Of a stretch of DNA of 64,000 nucleotides, positions 22,552 to 32,333 are shown piece after piece; position 1 is the first letter of the stretch, and each line of letters begins with the position of its first letter. Under the pieces are notes generated by a model, which searched no databases, was not told where the DNA came from, and was given only the letters and a program-made list of their open reading frames with translations. The translations under genes were made by a program, and so were the position numbers. The stretch covers positions 1 through 64,000 of the forward strand of contig NZ_JAKFGB010000022.1 of the NCBI RefSeq assembly GCF_022267515.1, read 5' to 3'. Origin of the DNA: Rubinisphaera margarita. Lineage in GTDB: Bacteria > Planctomycetota > Planctomycetia > Planctomycetales > Planctomycetaceae.

Positions 22552-25500
22552 ATGAGCTTAAACCTTCGCCAGTACGAAACGCAACTTGACGAGACGATGT
22601 ACATCGACCGGCATCGTCTACGGCAGCGACTGCGCAATCTCCGGCAGAAGTCTCGCGGCGGTAAAGACCTCGACAAGGAACTGGCCGGCGTCGTGAGTCA
22701 ACTTGAGCGATCGAAGCAGCGGGCCGAACTGCGGAAGAAGGCTCAGCCTCAACCAAAGTTCTCCGGCGACCTGCCGATCGATTCCCGCATCGACGAGATC
22801 CGGCAGGCGATTGAGGAACATCAGGTCATCATTGTGTGCGGCGAGACCGGTTCCGGAAAATCGACTCAGCTGCCGAAGATCTGTCTGCAGATGGGACGCG
22901 GCATCTACGGGTTGATCGGCCACACGCAGCCCCGACGCCTGGCGGCTCGATCGGTCGCGACGCGCATCGCTGAAGAACTCGGCACTTCGGTGGGACAGCA
23001 GGTCGGCTTCAAGATCCGCTTCACCGACGCGACACAGCCCGACACCTTCGTCAAACTGATGACCGACGGAGTGATGCTGGCCGAAACGCAGAGCGACCGG
23101 TTTTTAAACCAGTACGACACGATCATCATCGATGAAGCGCACGAGCGGTCGTTGAATATTGATTTCCTGCTGGGGTACATCAAACGCATTCTGCCGAAGC
23201 GCCCCGAGCTGCGACTCATCATCACGTCGGCCACCATTGACGCCGCCCGCTTTAGTGAGCACTTCACGATCGATGACAAGCCCGCCCCCGTGATCAACGT
23301 CGAGGGTCGAACCTATCCGGTGGAGTTGCGATACCGACCGCCCGAGAAAGATGAAGACAACGAAGACGGCGACTGGCGGACAGCGCTCACGGCGGCGGTC
23401 GATGAACTGACTGGCGAAATTGCCGGTGACATTCTCACGTTCCTGCCAACCGAACGCGAGATCCGCGAAGCCGCCAAAGTGCTCCGTGGTCATCTCACCC
23501 GCCTGCGAGGCACAAGCGAACCCATGGAAGTGCTTCCGCTCTACGGGCGGCTTTCGGAGAAAGAACAGCAGAAGATCTTTCAGTCGCATAACCGCCAGCG
23601 GATCGTGCTCGCGACGAACGTCGCGGAATCGTCGCTCACGGTCCCCGGCATTGAAGCGGTGATCGATCTGGGCACGGCCCGTATCAGTCGCTACTCCGCC
23701 CGCTCGAAAATGCAGCGGCTGCCTATTGAAGCTGTCTCACAGGCGTCGGCCAATCAACGAAAGGGACGCTGCGGTCGAATCTCGCCCGGAATCTGTATTC
23801 GGCTCTATTCCGAGAAAGATTTCAATACTCGGGAAGACTTCACGCCTCCGGAAATCCAGCGCACCAATCTCGCTTCGGTCATTCTGCAGACGATCTCGCT
23901 GAAGTTGGGGCCGATTGAGGAGTTTCCGTTTCTCGACCCTCCTCGCGGCGGGATGATTCGTGACGGCTACAAAACACTGTTCGAGCTCGGAGCGATCGAC
24001 GATCAACAGCAGTTGACAGACATCGGGCGGCAACTGTCTCGTCTGCCGGTTGACCCGCGCATTGGCCGGATGATTCTCGCCGGGCATGACGAAAACTGCC
24101 TCCACGAGATCCTCATCATTGCCAGTGTGCTTGAATTGCAGGATCCCCGAGACCGCCCGATCGAACACCAGCAGGCCGCCGATGCCGCCCATGCCCAGTT
24201 TCAACACGAGTCGTCCGACTTCCTCGCGTATCTGAAACTGTGGGATTTCTATCAGAAGATCAAACTTGATCTGTCGAACACGAAGTTTCGTCACGCCTGT
24301 CGTCAGAACTTCCTGAACGCGAACCGATTGCGGGAGTGGAGCGACATCCACCGGCAACTGCTGCAACTCGTGCGTGAAGCCGGACTGCCGGTCAAGAAAC
24401 GGAACGTTGAAGCCAGCAATGAAGACGCAATTCACCGGGCCCTGCTCACGGGGCTGTTGTCGAACGTCGCCTTCTTCGATGACAAGAACGAGTACTCCGG
24501 CTCGGGCGGCACAAAACGATATCTCTGGCCCGGTTCGGGACTGTTCGCGAAGAAGCCGAAGTGGATCATGTCGGCGGAAGTCATCGAGACCTCACAGCGG
24601 TATGCCCGCACCGTGGCCCGCATCAATCCGGCATGGATCGAGCCGCTGGCGAAGCATCTCGTCTCGCTGACACACAGCGATCCACACTGGGAGAAGGATG
24701 CGGGAGCCGCGATGACCTGGGAGCGGGTTTCGCTGTACGGCATGACAATTATTCCCCGCCGACGGGTCCCGCTCGGTCGCATTGATCCGGTGCAGGCGCG
24801 GGAGTTGATGCTCCGCGACGGCCTGGCACTGGGCGAGTTCAACACGCACGGCGAGTTTCTCGAACACAATCTCAAGGTCATTGAAGACGCCCGGATGCAG
24901 CAGGCCAAAGTCCGGCGGCAGGATTTCGGCACGCTTGAGCAGATGGTCATCGACTTCTACGACGAGCGAATTCCGAACGACTGCTACGACGCGGCTCGCT
25001 TTGAAAAATGGCGGAAGGAGATCGAACAGAAAGAACCGCAGCGACTGTTCCTCGATCCCGACGACTTCAAACCGAAGGAAGAAGAGACACTCGATCGCCG
25101 CGCCTACCCCGATGCCCTCGTCTTTGAGAATCTTCGTCTGCCGCTCTCCTATCAGTTGCAGCCGGGTGAAGATGAGGACGGCGTCACGCTAACCGTTCCT
25201 GCCGATCAGTTGCCGCTACTGCATCCCTCCTTGCTCGACTGGCTCGTTCCGGGACTGGTTGCGGACAAGATCTCTGCACTGATCAAATCGCTTCCCAAAA
25301 ACCTCCGCACAAAGCTCGTCCCGGCTCCAGACACAGCTCGGGATGTCGCCGCCACGCTCACCTACGGCCAGGGCGCATTTCTTCCGACGGTCGCCGAGAA
25401 GCTGACACGCATCGCGGGCGAGTCCGTCACGATCAATGATTTCGACCTGGCCGATCTGCCCGAACACTTGCGAATGAACCTGCGCGTCGTTGACGATCAA

Positions 25501-26502
25501 GGGGCGATCCTGGCGGGCGGTCGCGATTTGACTGAACTGCAGCGCCGTTTTGCTCCCAAAGCTCCCGCCAAAGCGGGGACGGCAACGCGGACGGTTCCTC
25601 AGGGCCCTGGTCTGGACGAACTGGCCCGGGAGGCGAAATGGCATCGCGATGGGCTGACGAAGTGGGAGTTCGAAGAATTCCCGGAACAGATCACGCTGTC
25701 GCGGGGCGATTACGTGGTGAAGGGCTTTCCGGCTCTGGTCGATACGGGCAGCTCCGTCAATCTGCGGGTCCGCGGAGATGCCGAGCAGGCAGCCGCTGAA
25801 ACCCGTCAGGCGCTGATTCGATTGTTCCTGCTTGAATCACAGAGCAAGCTGAAGCATCAGCTCGATCACTTTCCGAAGATGGAACAACTCGAACTGTTCA
25901 GCACGGTGCACGCTCCCTTCAAGCAGATTCGAGGACAACTCCAGCTGTTGCTCGCCAGACGTTCATGCGCCGTTCAGCAGAAGATCCCCCGGACCGCAGC
26001 CGAGTATCAGCAGTATCTCACTGTGGCCCGCAATCGGATCTCCATCGCCGTGCAGGATGTGGCCGCCGTGATCAACCCGATCGTGGCCGCCTACCGCGCG
26101 GTGATCAAAGAGATCGAAGACCTGAACGCCCCCTCCTGGACGTATGCGAAGCAGGACCTGAAGCAGCAGTTCGAACTGCTTTTCCCGGCAAGCGTCCTGA
26201 TCGTTCAGCCCTGGTCCGCCCTGGCACAATACGGGCGGTTCCTGGAAGGCATGAAAGTCCGCTGCGAGAAGCTCAAGAACGCGGGCCTCGATAAGGATCG
26301 CCGGAACCATGCCGAGATCGAACCGTATATGAAACGGCTGATCGAGGCGGTCACGTCCAAACGAGCCGGCGATCCCGAGGTAATCGATTACCGCTGGATG
26401 GTCGAAGAGTACCGCGTCTCTCTGTTCGCCCAGCAGCTCGGCACCTCCCAGCCAGTGTCGCCAAAGCGACTCGACCGTCAGTGGAAGAAGGCTTCTCGCT
26501 GA
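22552..26502 (+). CDS. hrpA: DEAH-box RNA helicase HrpA
   Basis: HrpA is an ATP-dependent RNA helicase linked to mRNA processing and rescue of stalled ribosomes in other bacteria. The 1316-residue length is normal. Walker A is GETGSGKST (97-105), DEAH is at 194-197, SAT motif III is at about 226-228, and a motif VI-like QRKGRCGRISPGICIRLYS lies near 402-420. HA2 and OB-fold regions follow, and the last roughly 600 residues match the HrpA-specific DUF3418 region. The start could be ATG 22552 or the later ATG at 22597; no strong ribosome binding site decides. It stands alone on the plus strand. Confidence 0.95.
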   Translation: MSLNLRQYETQLDETMYIDRHRLRQRLRNLRQKSRGGKDLDKELAGVVSQLERSKQRAELRKKAQPQPKFSGDLPIDSRIDEIRQAIEEHQVIIVCGETGSGKSTQLPKICLQMGRGIYGLIGHTQPRRLAARSVATRIAEELGTSVGQQVGFKIRFTDATQPDTFVKLMTDGVMLAETQSDRFLNQYDTIIIDEAHERSLNIDFLLGYIKRILPKRPELRLIITSATIDAARFSEHFTIDDKPAPVINVEGRTYPVELRYRPPEKDEDNEDGDWRTALTAAVDELTGEIAGDILTFLPTEREIREAAKVLRGHLTRLRGTSEPMEVLPLYGRLSEKEQQKIFQSHNRQRIVLATNVAESSLTVPGIEAVIDLGTARISRYSARSKMQRLPIEAVSQASANQRKGRCGRISPGICIRLYSEKDFNTREDFTPPEIQRTNLASVILQTISLKLGPIEEFPFLDPPRGGMIRDGYKTLFELGAIDDQQQLTDIGRQLSRLPVDPRIGRMILAGHDENCLHEILIIASVLELQDPRDRPIEHQQAADAAHAQFQHESSDFLAYLKLWDFYQKIKLDLSNTKFRHACRQNFLNANRLREWSDIHRQLLQLVREAGLPVKKRNVEASNEDAIHRALLTGLLSNVAFFDDKNEYSGSGGTKRYLWPGSGLFAKKPKWIMSAEVIETSQRYARTVARINPAWIEPLAKHLVSLTHSDPHWEKDAGAAMTWERVSLYGMTIIPRRRVPLGRIDPVQARELMLRDGLALGEFNTHGEFLEHNLKVIEDARMQQAKVRRQDFGTLEQMVIDFYDERIPNDCYDAARFEKWRKEIEQKEPQRLFLDPDDFKPKEEETLDRRAYPDALVFENLRLPLSYQLQPGEDEDGVTLTVPADQLPLLHPSLLDWLVPGLVADKISALIKSLPKNLRTKLVPAPDTARDVAATLTYGQGAFLPTVAEKLTRIAGESVTINDFDLADLPEHLRMNLRVVDDQGAILAGGRDLTELQRRFAPKAPAKAGTATRTVPQGPGLDELAREAKWHRDGLTKWEFEEFPEQITLSRGDYVVKGFPALVDTGSSVNLRVRGDAEQAAAETRQALIRLFLLESQSKLKHQLDHFPKMEQLELFSTVHAPFKQIRGQLQLLLARRSCAVQQKIPRTAAEYQQYLTVARNRISIAVQDVAAVINPIVAAYRAVIKEIEDLNAPSWTYAKQDLKQQFELLFPASVLIVQPWSALAQYGRFLEGMKVRCEKLKNAGLDKDRRNHAEIEPYMKRLIEAVTSKRAGDPEVIDYRWMVEEYRVSLFAQQLGTSQPVSPKRLDRQWKKASR

Positions 26503-26528
26503 GGCCGCCCGGAGCCTCGCCGACACGG

Positions 26529-27116
26529 TCAGGAAGCGTCGTTCTTTTCATCCCGCGTGTAACTGGGGAAGGGAGCAATCATCGAAACCACGGCTCCGCC
26601 GATCGTCAGCGCGGTCCAGTCGTACAGACCGGTCACGAGTTGCCAGCTCCAGGGGGAGCGCCACCAGACGGCTTCCCCAGCCTGAACATAGAAAGCGCAC
26701 AGAAAGCCGACAAAGATGAAGAAGCGGATTCGATAGAACAAAGTCGGCAGGGCTCCGAAGGTCAGCCCGAGCAGCATGCTCAAAAAGATGCACGTCAGCA
26801 GCATGTGGCAGAAACCGGCATACATCATCCCGAAATCCATTACCGGGGCACCGTCGTCGGAAGTCAGATAAACCATCGCCAGCGGGCCGGTGGTGTGCAG
26901 TTCTTCGAAACCCTCAACGGTCGGATCGTGGCCGGGAACCATGTAGACCCCCTCTTCAGGGAAATGTTCCGCGAGCGCTTCTCCGGCGGCCGCCGCATCG
27001 ACGACCGGAAGCAGTCCCTGCTCCGGCATTCCACTGGCCATCCAGTAGAAGTAGCCCCACATATACATCGCGATCGATGCGACAACGACAGCCAGAGCCC
27101 ATCTCATCGGTTGCAT
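26529..27116 (-). CDS. Hypothetical membrane protein
   Basis: I do not recognise this 195-residue protein. It has an N-terminal membrane helix (about residues 6-27), a soluble stretch of about 65 residues rich in acidic and aromatic residues, and three more helices (about 95-120, 125-145, 160-180). The order suggests a loop outside the cytoplasm. It is convergent with hrpA, the two stops being 26 bases apart, and it appears monocistronic. Base composition matches its surroundings. Confidence 0.6.
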   Translation of the reverse strand: MQPMRWALAVVVASIAMYMWGYFYWMASGMPEQGLLPVVDAAAAGEALAEHFPEEGVYMVPGHDPTVEGFEELHTTGPLAMVYLTSDDGAPVMDFGMMYAGFCHMLLTCIFLSMLLGLTFGALPTLFYRIRFFIFVGFLCAFYVQAGEAVWWRSPWSWQLVTGLYDWTALTIGGAVVSMIAPFPSYTRDEKNDAS

Positions 27117-27541
27117 CCCACTAGTTGGAGTTGAACGGTCGAAAAATCGAGTCGCGGTTCATCCTATCGACTTTGCAAAGTCCACGAAACCATTGATCTT
27201 CGTTGATGGCTGGGGGCCGCAAGTGGGGATTCCGGGCTGATTTTGAACTTTTTTCTCGGATCGGCGAAATTTCAGGAACTAAACAGCCCCTGTTCGGTGT
27301 TAGATAGTGTGTCGAGAGGAATCAATCGCGCTGCCGACCACAACCTCCCTCCGGTCGTATGATTCCCTCGCTCCTGCCTCCACAAGCTGATGTAAGCCAT
27401 ACTGTACCGATCAGGCCGTTGTACCAGCTGCGTACATCCTTCCCCTGATGCCATCCAAGCGACTTTTTACTGTGCCGATTGCGCTGAAATTCCATTTCGC
27501 GCTCGCGTTCCGCACAGTTTCAGAACCCTGAAAGCGAATCG
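27117..27541. other. Intergenic region between divergent genes
   Basis: This 425-base spacer between divergent genes contains promoters by position. An A/T-rich run lies around 27238-27285. I see no good coding frame, repeat or terminator. The 60-residue open frame at 27272-27454 has no ribosome binding site. Confidence 0.4.
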
Positions 27542-28654
27542 ATGAAGGTTAACCGTTTGACCGATGATCATTCAGTCCAGGATTCGACATTCCTGGCTGT
27601 TGCCGTTCCCCGCAAGCGTCGCCGCAAATCGCCGCTGATGTTCCTGCTGGTCATTCTCGGCGTCTGTGTTTCGACCTATTACTCCATCCACGCCAAGAGC
27701 TTCCAGTGGGAGAACAAGGGCGTGGAACCTCGAACCTCGGTGGCGGAAGCCCCGCTGGGTGGAGTGTTCAATATCCAACTGTCGGCCCGCGAAGACAGCC
27801 TGCTCGCACGAGGAATCTCGGGCCGGTCGTTCGAGATCAACCTGACCAGCGGAGAGATTAATCAGCTTGGCCTCGACTCAGCTGACGCCCAGCTGATGAT
27901 TCGGAATCATCGCGGTCCGATCGTCATCGCCAGCGGCAACACGGACAAGTATCAGGTCCGATTCAACCTCCGTTCCCGCACCCCTCAGGTTCTCGTTCCT
28001 CAGCTCACCGAAGTGACGGCCGCCTGCCTGATGAATAATGGCGAGTTTATTGCGATCGCCTGCCGTCGCGACCGGTCCGGAGTCGCGGATCATCAGGACG
28101 TCTTCACCGTCGATATCCTGAGCACCCTCTCCGGAGAGCTGGTGAAAACCGTCGAATGCCCTCAGATTATCTTCGATATCGCCTGTGATCCGGAAACCCA
28201 GACTCTGTACTCGGCCACGCAGTTCGGCCTGTACGCCATCGAAGCGGGTGCCGACACCGTGAAGCAGGTCGATTCACGATCCTTCCGCAGTGTTGAGATC
28301 GTCGCGGCATCTCGACTGCTGATCGCAGGTCACTTCAACGGCGAAACCTCCGCTATCTCGATGGACACCTTCGAAGATCTGTGGATCACCGCAGTCAGCA
28401 AGTACGGCGCGATCAAAGCTCTCGTCTGCGATCCGACCGGCACGATCATTGCCACCGGCGGCGAATCTTCGATCGTAACGCTGCTGGACGTCTCAACGGG
28501 ACGAACGATCCTGGCTCTCGATCAACGAGGAAGCGCAGTAAACGACCTGACCTTCTCCAGTGATGGACGGCTGCTGTTCATCGCTCGGACAGACGCCACG
28601 GTCACGGCGACCGACGTCAACAGCGGAGCCACCATGCACTCGATCTCGCTGTAA
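27542..28654 (+). CDS. Membrane-anchored WD40-like beta-propeller protein
   Basis: The protein (370 aa) has a short basic N-terminus (RKRRRKSP), one membrane helix (about residues 32-50) and then a domain outside the cytoplasm made of repeating beta units. Phrases such as IIATGGESSIVTLLDVSTGRTILALD and LLFIARTDATVTATDVNSG are typical of WD40/PQQ-like blades, and I count about six or seven. No catalytic residue is visible, so a binding or scaffolding role is likely. The start ATG at 27542 is the first in frame. A strong terminator follows, and the gene seems to be transcribed alone. Confidence 0.7.
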   Translation: MKVNRLTDDHSVQDSTFLAVAVPRKRRRKSPLMFLLVILGVCVSTYYSIHAKSFQWENKGVEPRTSVAEAPLGGVFNIQLSAREDSLLARGISGRSFEINLTSGEINQLGLDSADAQLMIRNHRGPIVIASGNTDKYQVRFNLRSRTPQVLVPQLTEVTAACLMNNGEFIAIACRRDRSGVADHQDVFTVDILSTLSGELVKTVECPQIIFDIACDPETQTLYSATQFGLYAIEAGADTVKQVDSRSFRSVEIVAASRLLIAGHFNGETSAISMDTFEDLWITAVSKYGAIKALVCDPTGTIIATGGESSIVTLLDVSTGRTILALDQRGSAVNDLTFSSDGRLLFIARTDATVTATDVNSGATMHSISL

Positions 28655-28676
28655 CCACGAAACACTCAGGGCTCGG

Positions 28677-28711
28677 GGGCAGAAAACTTCAATGAGTTCT
28701 CTGCCCTTTTT
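28677..28711 (+). terminator. Rho-independent terminator after the beta-propeller gene
   Basis: A 12-bp stem with one mismatch (28677-28688 with 28695-28706) and a six-base loop is followed by five T residues (28707-28711). It lies just after the plus-strand stop at 28654 and before the convergent fabI stop. Confidence 0.85.
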
Positions 28712-28727
28712 CTTTCGTCACGCCTGA

Positions 28728-29531
28728 TTACTCGGAAGTCTGATCAGGCCGTACGAGACTCTCATCGAAATAGTTCGTGCCCATCCCCGCATCGATGACG
28801 AGCCCCTGCGAGTTGATCCCCGAAGACCGCGGGCTGAGCAGAAACGCGATCGCATCGGCGACCTCTTCAGTCTGCACGGCTGCTTTCCGCAACGTCGCCT
28901 TCTCGGCATGCAGGTAGCTGTCGACATACCCCGGAATCCCCGCAGAAGCGGACGTCTTCAGAAGCCCGGGGCACACGGCGTTGAACCGAACCCGCGAGAA
29001 CTTCGAGAACGACTTCGCCAGAAAGCAGACGGTCGAATCGAGAGCCGCCTTCACTGGAGCCATGAAGCCATAGTTCTCGGCGGCCATCCGTGTCGTTGAG
29101 ATCGAAACGGTGACGATGCTCGCCTCCTCGTCCCACATCGGTTTGAAGGCATTCGCCAGCGCGATGAGCGAGTAGCAGGAGATATCGACACTCTGCAGAA
29201 ACGCGGCTCGCGGCGTCTCATGAAACGGCAGCCAGCCACTGGAGTAATCGGCAAAGGCGATCGAATGCACCAGGCCATGCAGGACGTCGTACTCGGCGGC
29301 TACTTCATCCCGCAGCCGGTCGATTTCTTCCTGCCGTTCGACATCGCAGATGTAGACCGGCTTGCCGGCCAGCAACTTCGCGAGCGATTCCTTCCGCTGT
29401 TCGGAACGGACCGAATAGATCACCGTCGCCCCGGCTTCTTCCAGCAGCTTCGCCGTATGCCACGCCACGCTCTTGCGATTCGCGACCCCGGTCACGAGAA
29501 AATTCTTGCCCGAAAGCTTCAGATAGTCCAT
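28728..29531 (-). CDS. fabI: Enoyl-[acyl-carrier-protein] reductase (NADH)
   Basis: FabI reduces trans-2-enoyl-ACP in the last step of each fatty-acid elongation cycle. The 267-residue protein begins with KNFLVTGVANRKSVAWHTAK, the FabI-type nucleotide motif, and has the HSIAFA motif (89-94). Tyr154 and Lys161 form the Tyr-x6-Lys pair that separates FabI from ordinary SDR enzymes with Tyr-x3-Lys. The C-terminal GLVIDAGMG is typical. It is followed upstream on the same strand by a classical SDR gene, with an inverted-repeat element between them. It is likely a housekeeping gene. Confidence 0.92.
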   Translation of the reverse strand: MDYLKLSGKNFLVTGVANRKSVAWHTAKLLEEAGATVIYSVRSEQRKESLAKLLAGKPVYICDVERQEEIDRLRDEVAAEYDVLHGLVHSIAFADYSSGWLPFHETPRAAFLQSVDISCYSLIALANAFKPMWDEEASIVTVSISTTRMAAENYGFMAPVKAALDSTVCFLAKSFSKFSRVRFNAVCPGLLKTSASAGIPGYVDSYLHAEKATLRKAAVQTEEVADAIAFLLSPRSSGINSQGLVIDAGMGTNYFDESLVRPDQTSE

Positions 29532-29556
29532 CAGTTCGTTTCCACTTCTAACGTAA

Positions 29557-29690
29557 GGGTAGCCCCGGTTGATTCAACGGGGGTGGCGCAGCCACAGGAG
29601 GTCTCTCGTCGACCGATATTCATGAAAACGGATGGACAAGACCTCTTGCCGACTCCGTCGGCCCCGGTAGCGGAGCAACCGGGGCTACCC
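29557..29690. repeat. 134-bp inverted-repeat element
   Basis: Perfect 15-bp inverted repeats (GGGTAGCCCCGGTTG at 29557-29571; CAACCGGGGCTACCC at 29676-29690) bound a 134-bp element. A second, nested pair is visible inside (AGGAGGTCT against AGACCTCTT). It lies between fabI and the SDR gene. No transposase and no obvious target duplication are present, so it looks like a MITE- or REP-like palindrome or a structured RNA. Confidence 0.65.
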
Positions 29691-29706
29691 ATCAGGTACG
29701 CCGAAT

Positions 29707-30432
29707 CTACGCCCAGTCCACTTTCCGAATATCGAAGAACGCTCCCGACTCCACCTGATCCCGAGCCTTCTCAATAGCCGAAGCCATCCGCGGAGCCAAC
29801 TCGGCTCCTGTCGGCATCTGCGGCGTGCCGCGACGTGACTTCAACGACTCGAGCGTCGGAAAGCGTTCATCTTCCGGCAGATTGCACAGGACATCCTGCA
29901 TATGCGTGGCAATCAGTCCCGGAGCGATCGCACAAAAATGCGTGTCGCCGCCTTCACGACTGTAGAGCAGGGTGAGCATATTAACCGCTGCTTTCGAAAT
30001 CGAATAAGCATTCCAGCCGCGACTGCCGTTGACCGCTGCTCCGGAAGAGATCACTGCCACCTGCTGCATTTGCGGGAATCGCGGCAGCAGCCAGTCGAGC
30101 ACGATCTTGTTCGCCCAGACATTGATATCCATCACTCGCCGGCAGTCGTCCAGCGAAGTTTCCTGCATGTCGCCGAACGGGCTCAGAATCCCGGCGTTCA
30201 GAATTGCCAGATCGCAGTTTTCGACCCCATCGAACAGGTCTTCCAAGAGAGCCGGTACGCTCTCGAAATCACTGAGATCGCCCGCGATAAAGCGGAATTC
30301 CCCGGAACCGGCCTCGATTTCGGGCTGTCTGCGACTGCAGCCGAGGACTGTATGTCCCTGCGCCAGGTAGTATTCTGCCAGTCCGTGGCCGAGCCCGGAA
30401 CTGACGCCGGTAATAAAGATGGTTTTCGACAC
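29707..30432 (-). CDS. Short-chain dehydrogenase/reductase
   Basis: This classical SDR of 241 residues uses NAD(P)H on an unknown substrate. The cofactor motif TGVSSGLGHG (about 8-17), LNAGIL and the catalytic YSISK (Tyr-x3-Lys) with a preceding serine (ISSGAAVNG) are all present. The open frame runs to 30501, but GTG at 30432 has AAGGA eight bases upstream and starts directly before the first beta strand, so I chose it. It is divergent from the tRNA-dihydrouridine synthase gene. Confidence 0.85.
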   Translation of the reverse strand: MSKTIFITGVSSGLGHGLAEYYLAQGHTVLGCSRRQPEIEAGSGEFRFIAGDLSDFESVPALLEDLFDGVENCDLAILNAGILSPFGDMQETSLDDCRRVMDINVWANKIVLDWLLPRFPQMQQVAVISSGAAVNGSRGWNAYSISKAAVNMLTLLYSREGGDTHFCAIAPGLIATHMQDVLCNLPEDERFPTLESLKSRRGTPQMPTGAELAPRMASAIEKARDQVESGAFFDIRKVDWA

Positions 30433-30515
30433 TGTTGAAATCCTTATACTTCCTGCGTGGTCTTCGCCCGTACTATAGTTGAAGCCATTCCGAGTTCCCA
30501 CCTGCCCAAGATCTC

Positions 30516-31640
30516 ATGAGCGTTTCCGAACTTCCCACGCCTGAACTGATCGATGGCCGCTTCCATTACCCGAAGCCGGCTCCGATGCCGCCGATTGCGA
30601 TCGGATCGATCCAGTTGCCGTCCCGGTACAGCCTTTCACCGCTGGCCAAATATACGAATCTGCCATTCCGTCGCGTTGTCCGCGAATGCGGCGGGCTCGG
30701 CATGGGGACGTGCGATCTGGTCAACTCGCGGGCTCTGCTCGCGGGAAGTTCGAAGTCGCTGGCACTGATTCGCACCTGTCCGGAAGACACGCCGTTCGCG
30801 GTGCAGATTTTCGGTAGCGAGCCCGCCTTCATGCGGGACGCGGCTCAATACATCGAGAACCTCGGGAACGTCGATTCGATCGACATCAACATGGGCTGCC
30901 CGGTCGATCACGTGACCAAAAACGGAGCAGGGGCGAGCATGATGTGCAGCCCCGACCAGACCATCGGCCTGGTCCAGACGGTGGTCGAAGCAACAAAGCT
31001 GCCGGTCACCGTCAAGATGCGACTCGGCTGGGATGAATCGAAGCTCACAGCACCGTTCTTTTCTCGCGAGTTCGAGAAGGTCGGCGTGAAAGCGGTCGCC
31101 ATCCACGGCCGAACGCGTGCACAGGGCTTCGGGGGTTCCGTCGATCTGGGTGGCATCCGCCGCGTGGTCGAAGCGGTCGAATCGATCCCGGTCATCGGCA
31201 ACGGCGATATCCGTTCGATCCCCGATGCCGCCCGGATGCTGGAACGAACGGGATGCACGGCCGTCAGCATCGGTCGCGGAGCACTGGCGAATCCGTGGAT
31301 CTTCAAGCAGCTCGTCCAGTGGGAAACGACCGGCTCCTACGATCCGCCGGGCAACTTCCTGGAACGCCTCGAGCTCGTGATGAAGCAGTACCGCTACCTG
31401 GAGGAACTCGATGGCCCGGAAAGCGCATTGATCGCCTACCGCCGCACGGTTCACTGGTACTTGAAGGCCATGCGCGTGAAAGCGAAACGCCGCGAACTCG
31501 TGCAGAAGGCCTCCACGCGAGAGGAGTTCCTGGAAGCGATGCAGGAAATCGCAGATGCCGGCCCGATCGAAGGCTCCAAAACCGGCCTCCTCCCCGAACT
31601 CCAGGTCCCGGTTCCAGCAGGCCCCGTCGAACGCTGGTAG
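30516..31640 (+). CDS. dus: tRNA-dihydrouridine synthase family protein
   Basis: The flavoenzyme (374 aa) reduces uridines in the D-loop of tRNA. The N-terminal TIM barrel includes SPLAKYTNLPFRRVVRECGG, the catalytic cysteine in NMGCPV (Cys128), the lysine in VKMRLGW and the FMN-phosphate motif GNGDI...GRGALANPW. A helical C-terminal RNA-binding region follows (about 270-350). The closest type appears to be the DusA/DusB group, but I cannot choose among them. It is divergent from the SDR gene, with about 80 bases between starts. Confidence 0.85.
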   Translation: MSVSELPTPELIDGRFHYPKPAPMPPIAIGSIQLPSRYSLSPLAKYTNLPFRRVVRECGGLGMGTCDLVNSRALLAGSSKSLALIRTCPEDTPFAVQIFGSEPAFMRDAAQYIENLGNVDSIDINMGCPVDHVTKNGAGASMMCSPDQTIGLVQTVVEATKLPVTVKMRLGWDESKLTAPFFSREFEKVGVKAVAIHGRTRAQGFGGSVDLGGIRRVVEAVESIPVIGNGDIRSIPDAARMLERTGCTAVSIGRGALANPWIFKQLVQWETTGSYDPPGNFLERLELVMKQYRYLEELDGPESALIAYRRTVHWYLKAMRVKAKRRELVQKASTREEFLEAMQEIADAGPIEGSKTGLLPELQVPVPAGPVERW

Positions 31641-31705
31641 CAGTCGAACGCTCGTAGAACAAGGTTGACGCCATCAACCGGGTATACCTGGGGAAAGGGA
31701 AGCGC

Positions 31706-32260
31706 CTACTCGGCGACGTCCTCGACCGCTTCTACGTCTTCACTCCGCATCTCGAGTTCACGCATGGAGGGGTCTTTCCAGATCTCGCCGGTCTTCATGT
31801 TAATCCCGCTCCAGAACGTCGAATCACTGCAGAACGTATAGAGCATGTCCCCATTTCTATACTGGGCGAGGTTGTGAGACACACTCGGTTGTCCCTGCGC
31901 GTCTTCCGGCAGTTCCAGCCGTCGCCATTGCCCCTGTTTCCCACCGAAGGCATAGAGCGATTTCTGGGTGTGAATTACCGCGACACCCTGGCCGACGATA
32001 TAGCTGCCCGGTGATTTGAGCGGCGAATCGAGCTTCACGCCTTTCCACTCTCCGCGTTCCACGCTGAGGGCCCCGGCTCGGTCCCCCGACTCGGCAATCA
32101 CGATCATCATCCCCATTGTCGAGACCGGCATGCCCAGGCCAGCAGGCTGTTCAGCCGGGACGAAGTCGGTGAAGCCACCTCCGCCGAATTGTGCGAACAG
32201 AGAATTCGTGGAAAAGAGAATGGCTCCGCAAAGAGTGAGTACAGTCGATGTCATTCGCAT
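31706..32260 (-). CDS. Secreted hypothetical protein
   Basis: I do not recognise this 184-residue protein. It begins with a Sec signal peptide (RMTSTVLTLCGAILFSTNSLFAQ), then a Gly/Phe-rich start to the mature chain and a beta-rich body with phrases such as KSLYAFGGKQGQWRRLELP that suggest a small propeller-like or repeat fold. The ATG at 32260 has AGGAGG seven bases upstream, a very strong site that decides the start over the longer open frame to 32398. It lies 73 bases after the Ser/Thr kinase gene on the same strand and may be in its operon. Confidence 0.7.
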   Translation of the reverse strand: MRMTSTVLTLCGAILFSTNSLFAQFGGGGFTDFVPAEQPAGLGMPVSTMGMMIVIAESGDRAGALSVERGEWKGVKLDSPLKSPGSYIVGQGVAVIHTQKSLYAFGGKQGQWRRLELPEDAQGQPSVSHNLAQYRNGDMLYTFCSDSTFWSGINMKTGEIWKDPSMRELEMRSEDVEAVEDVAE

Positions 32261-32333
32261 GAGAGAACCTCCTGGAAATGCCCGCAGAATGGTCCCCAGT
32301 AACTTACATGCACAGACAGGCACTGTCAATACG

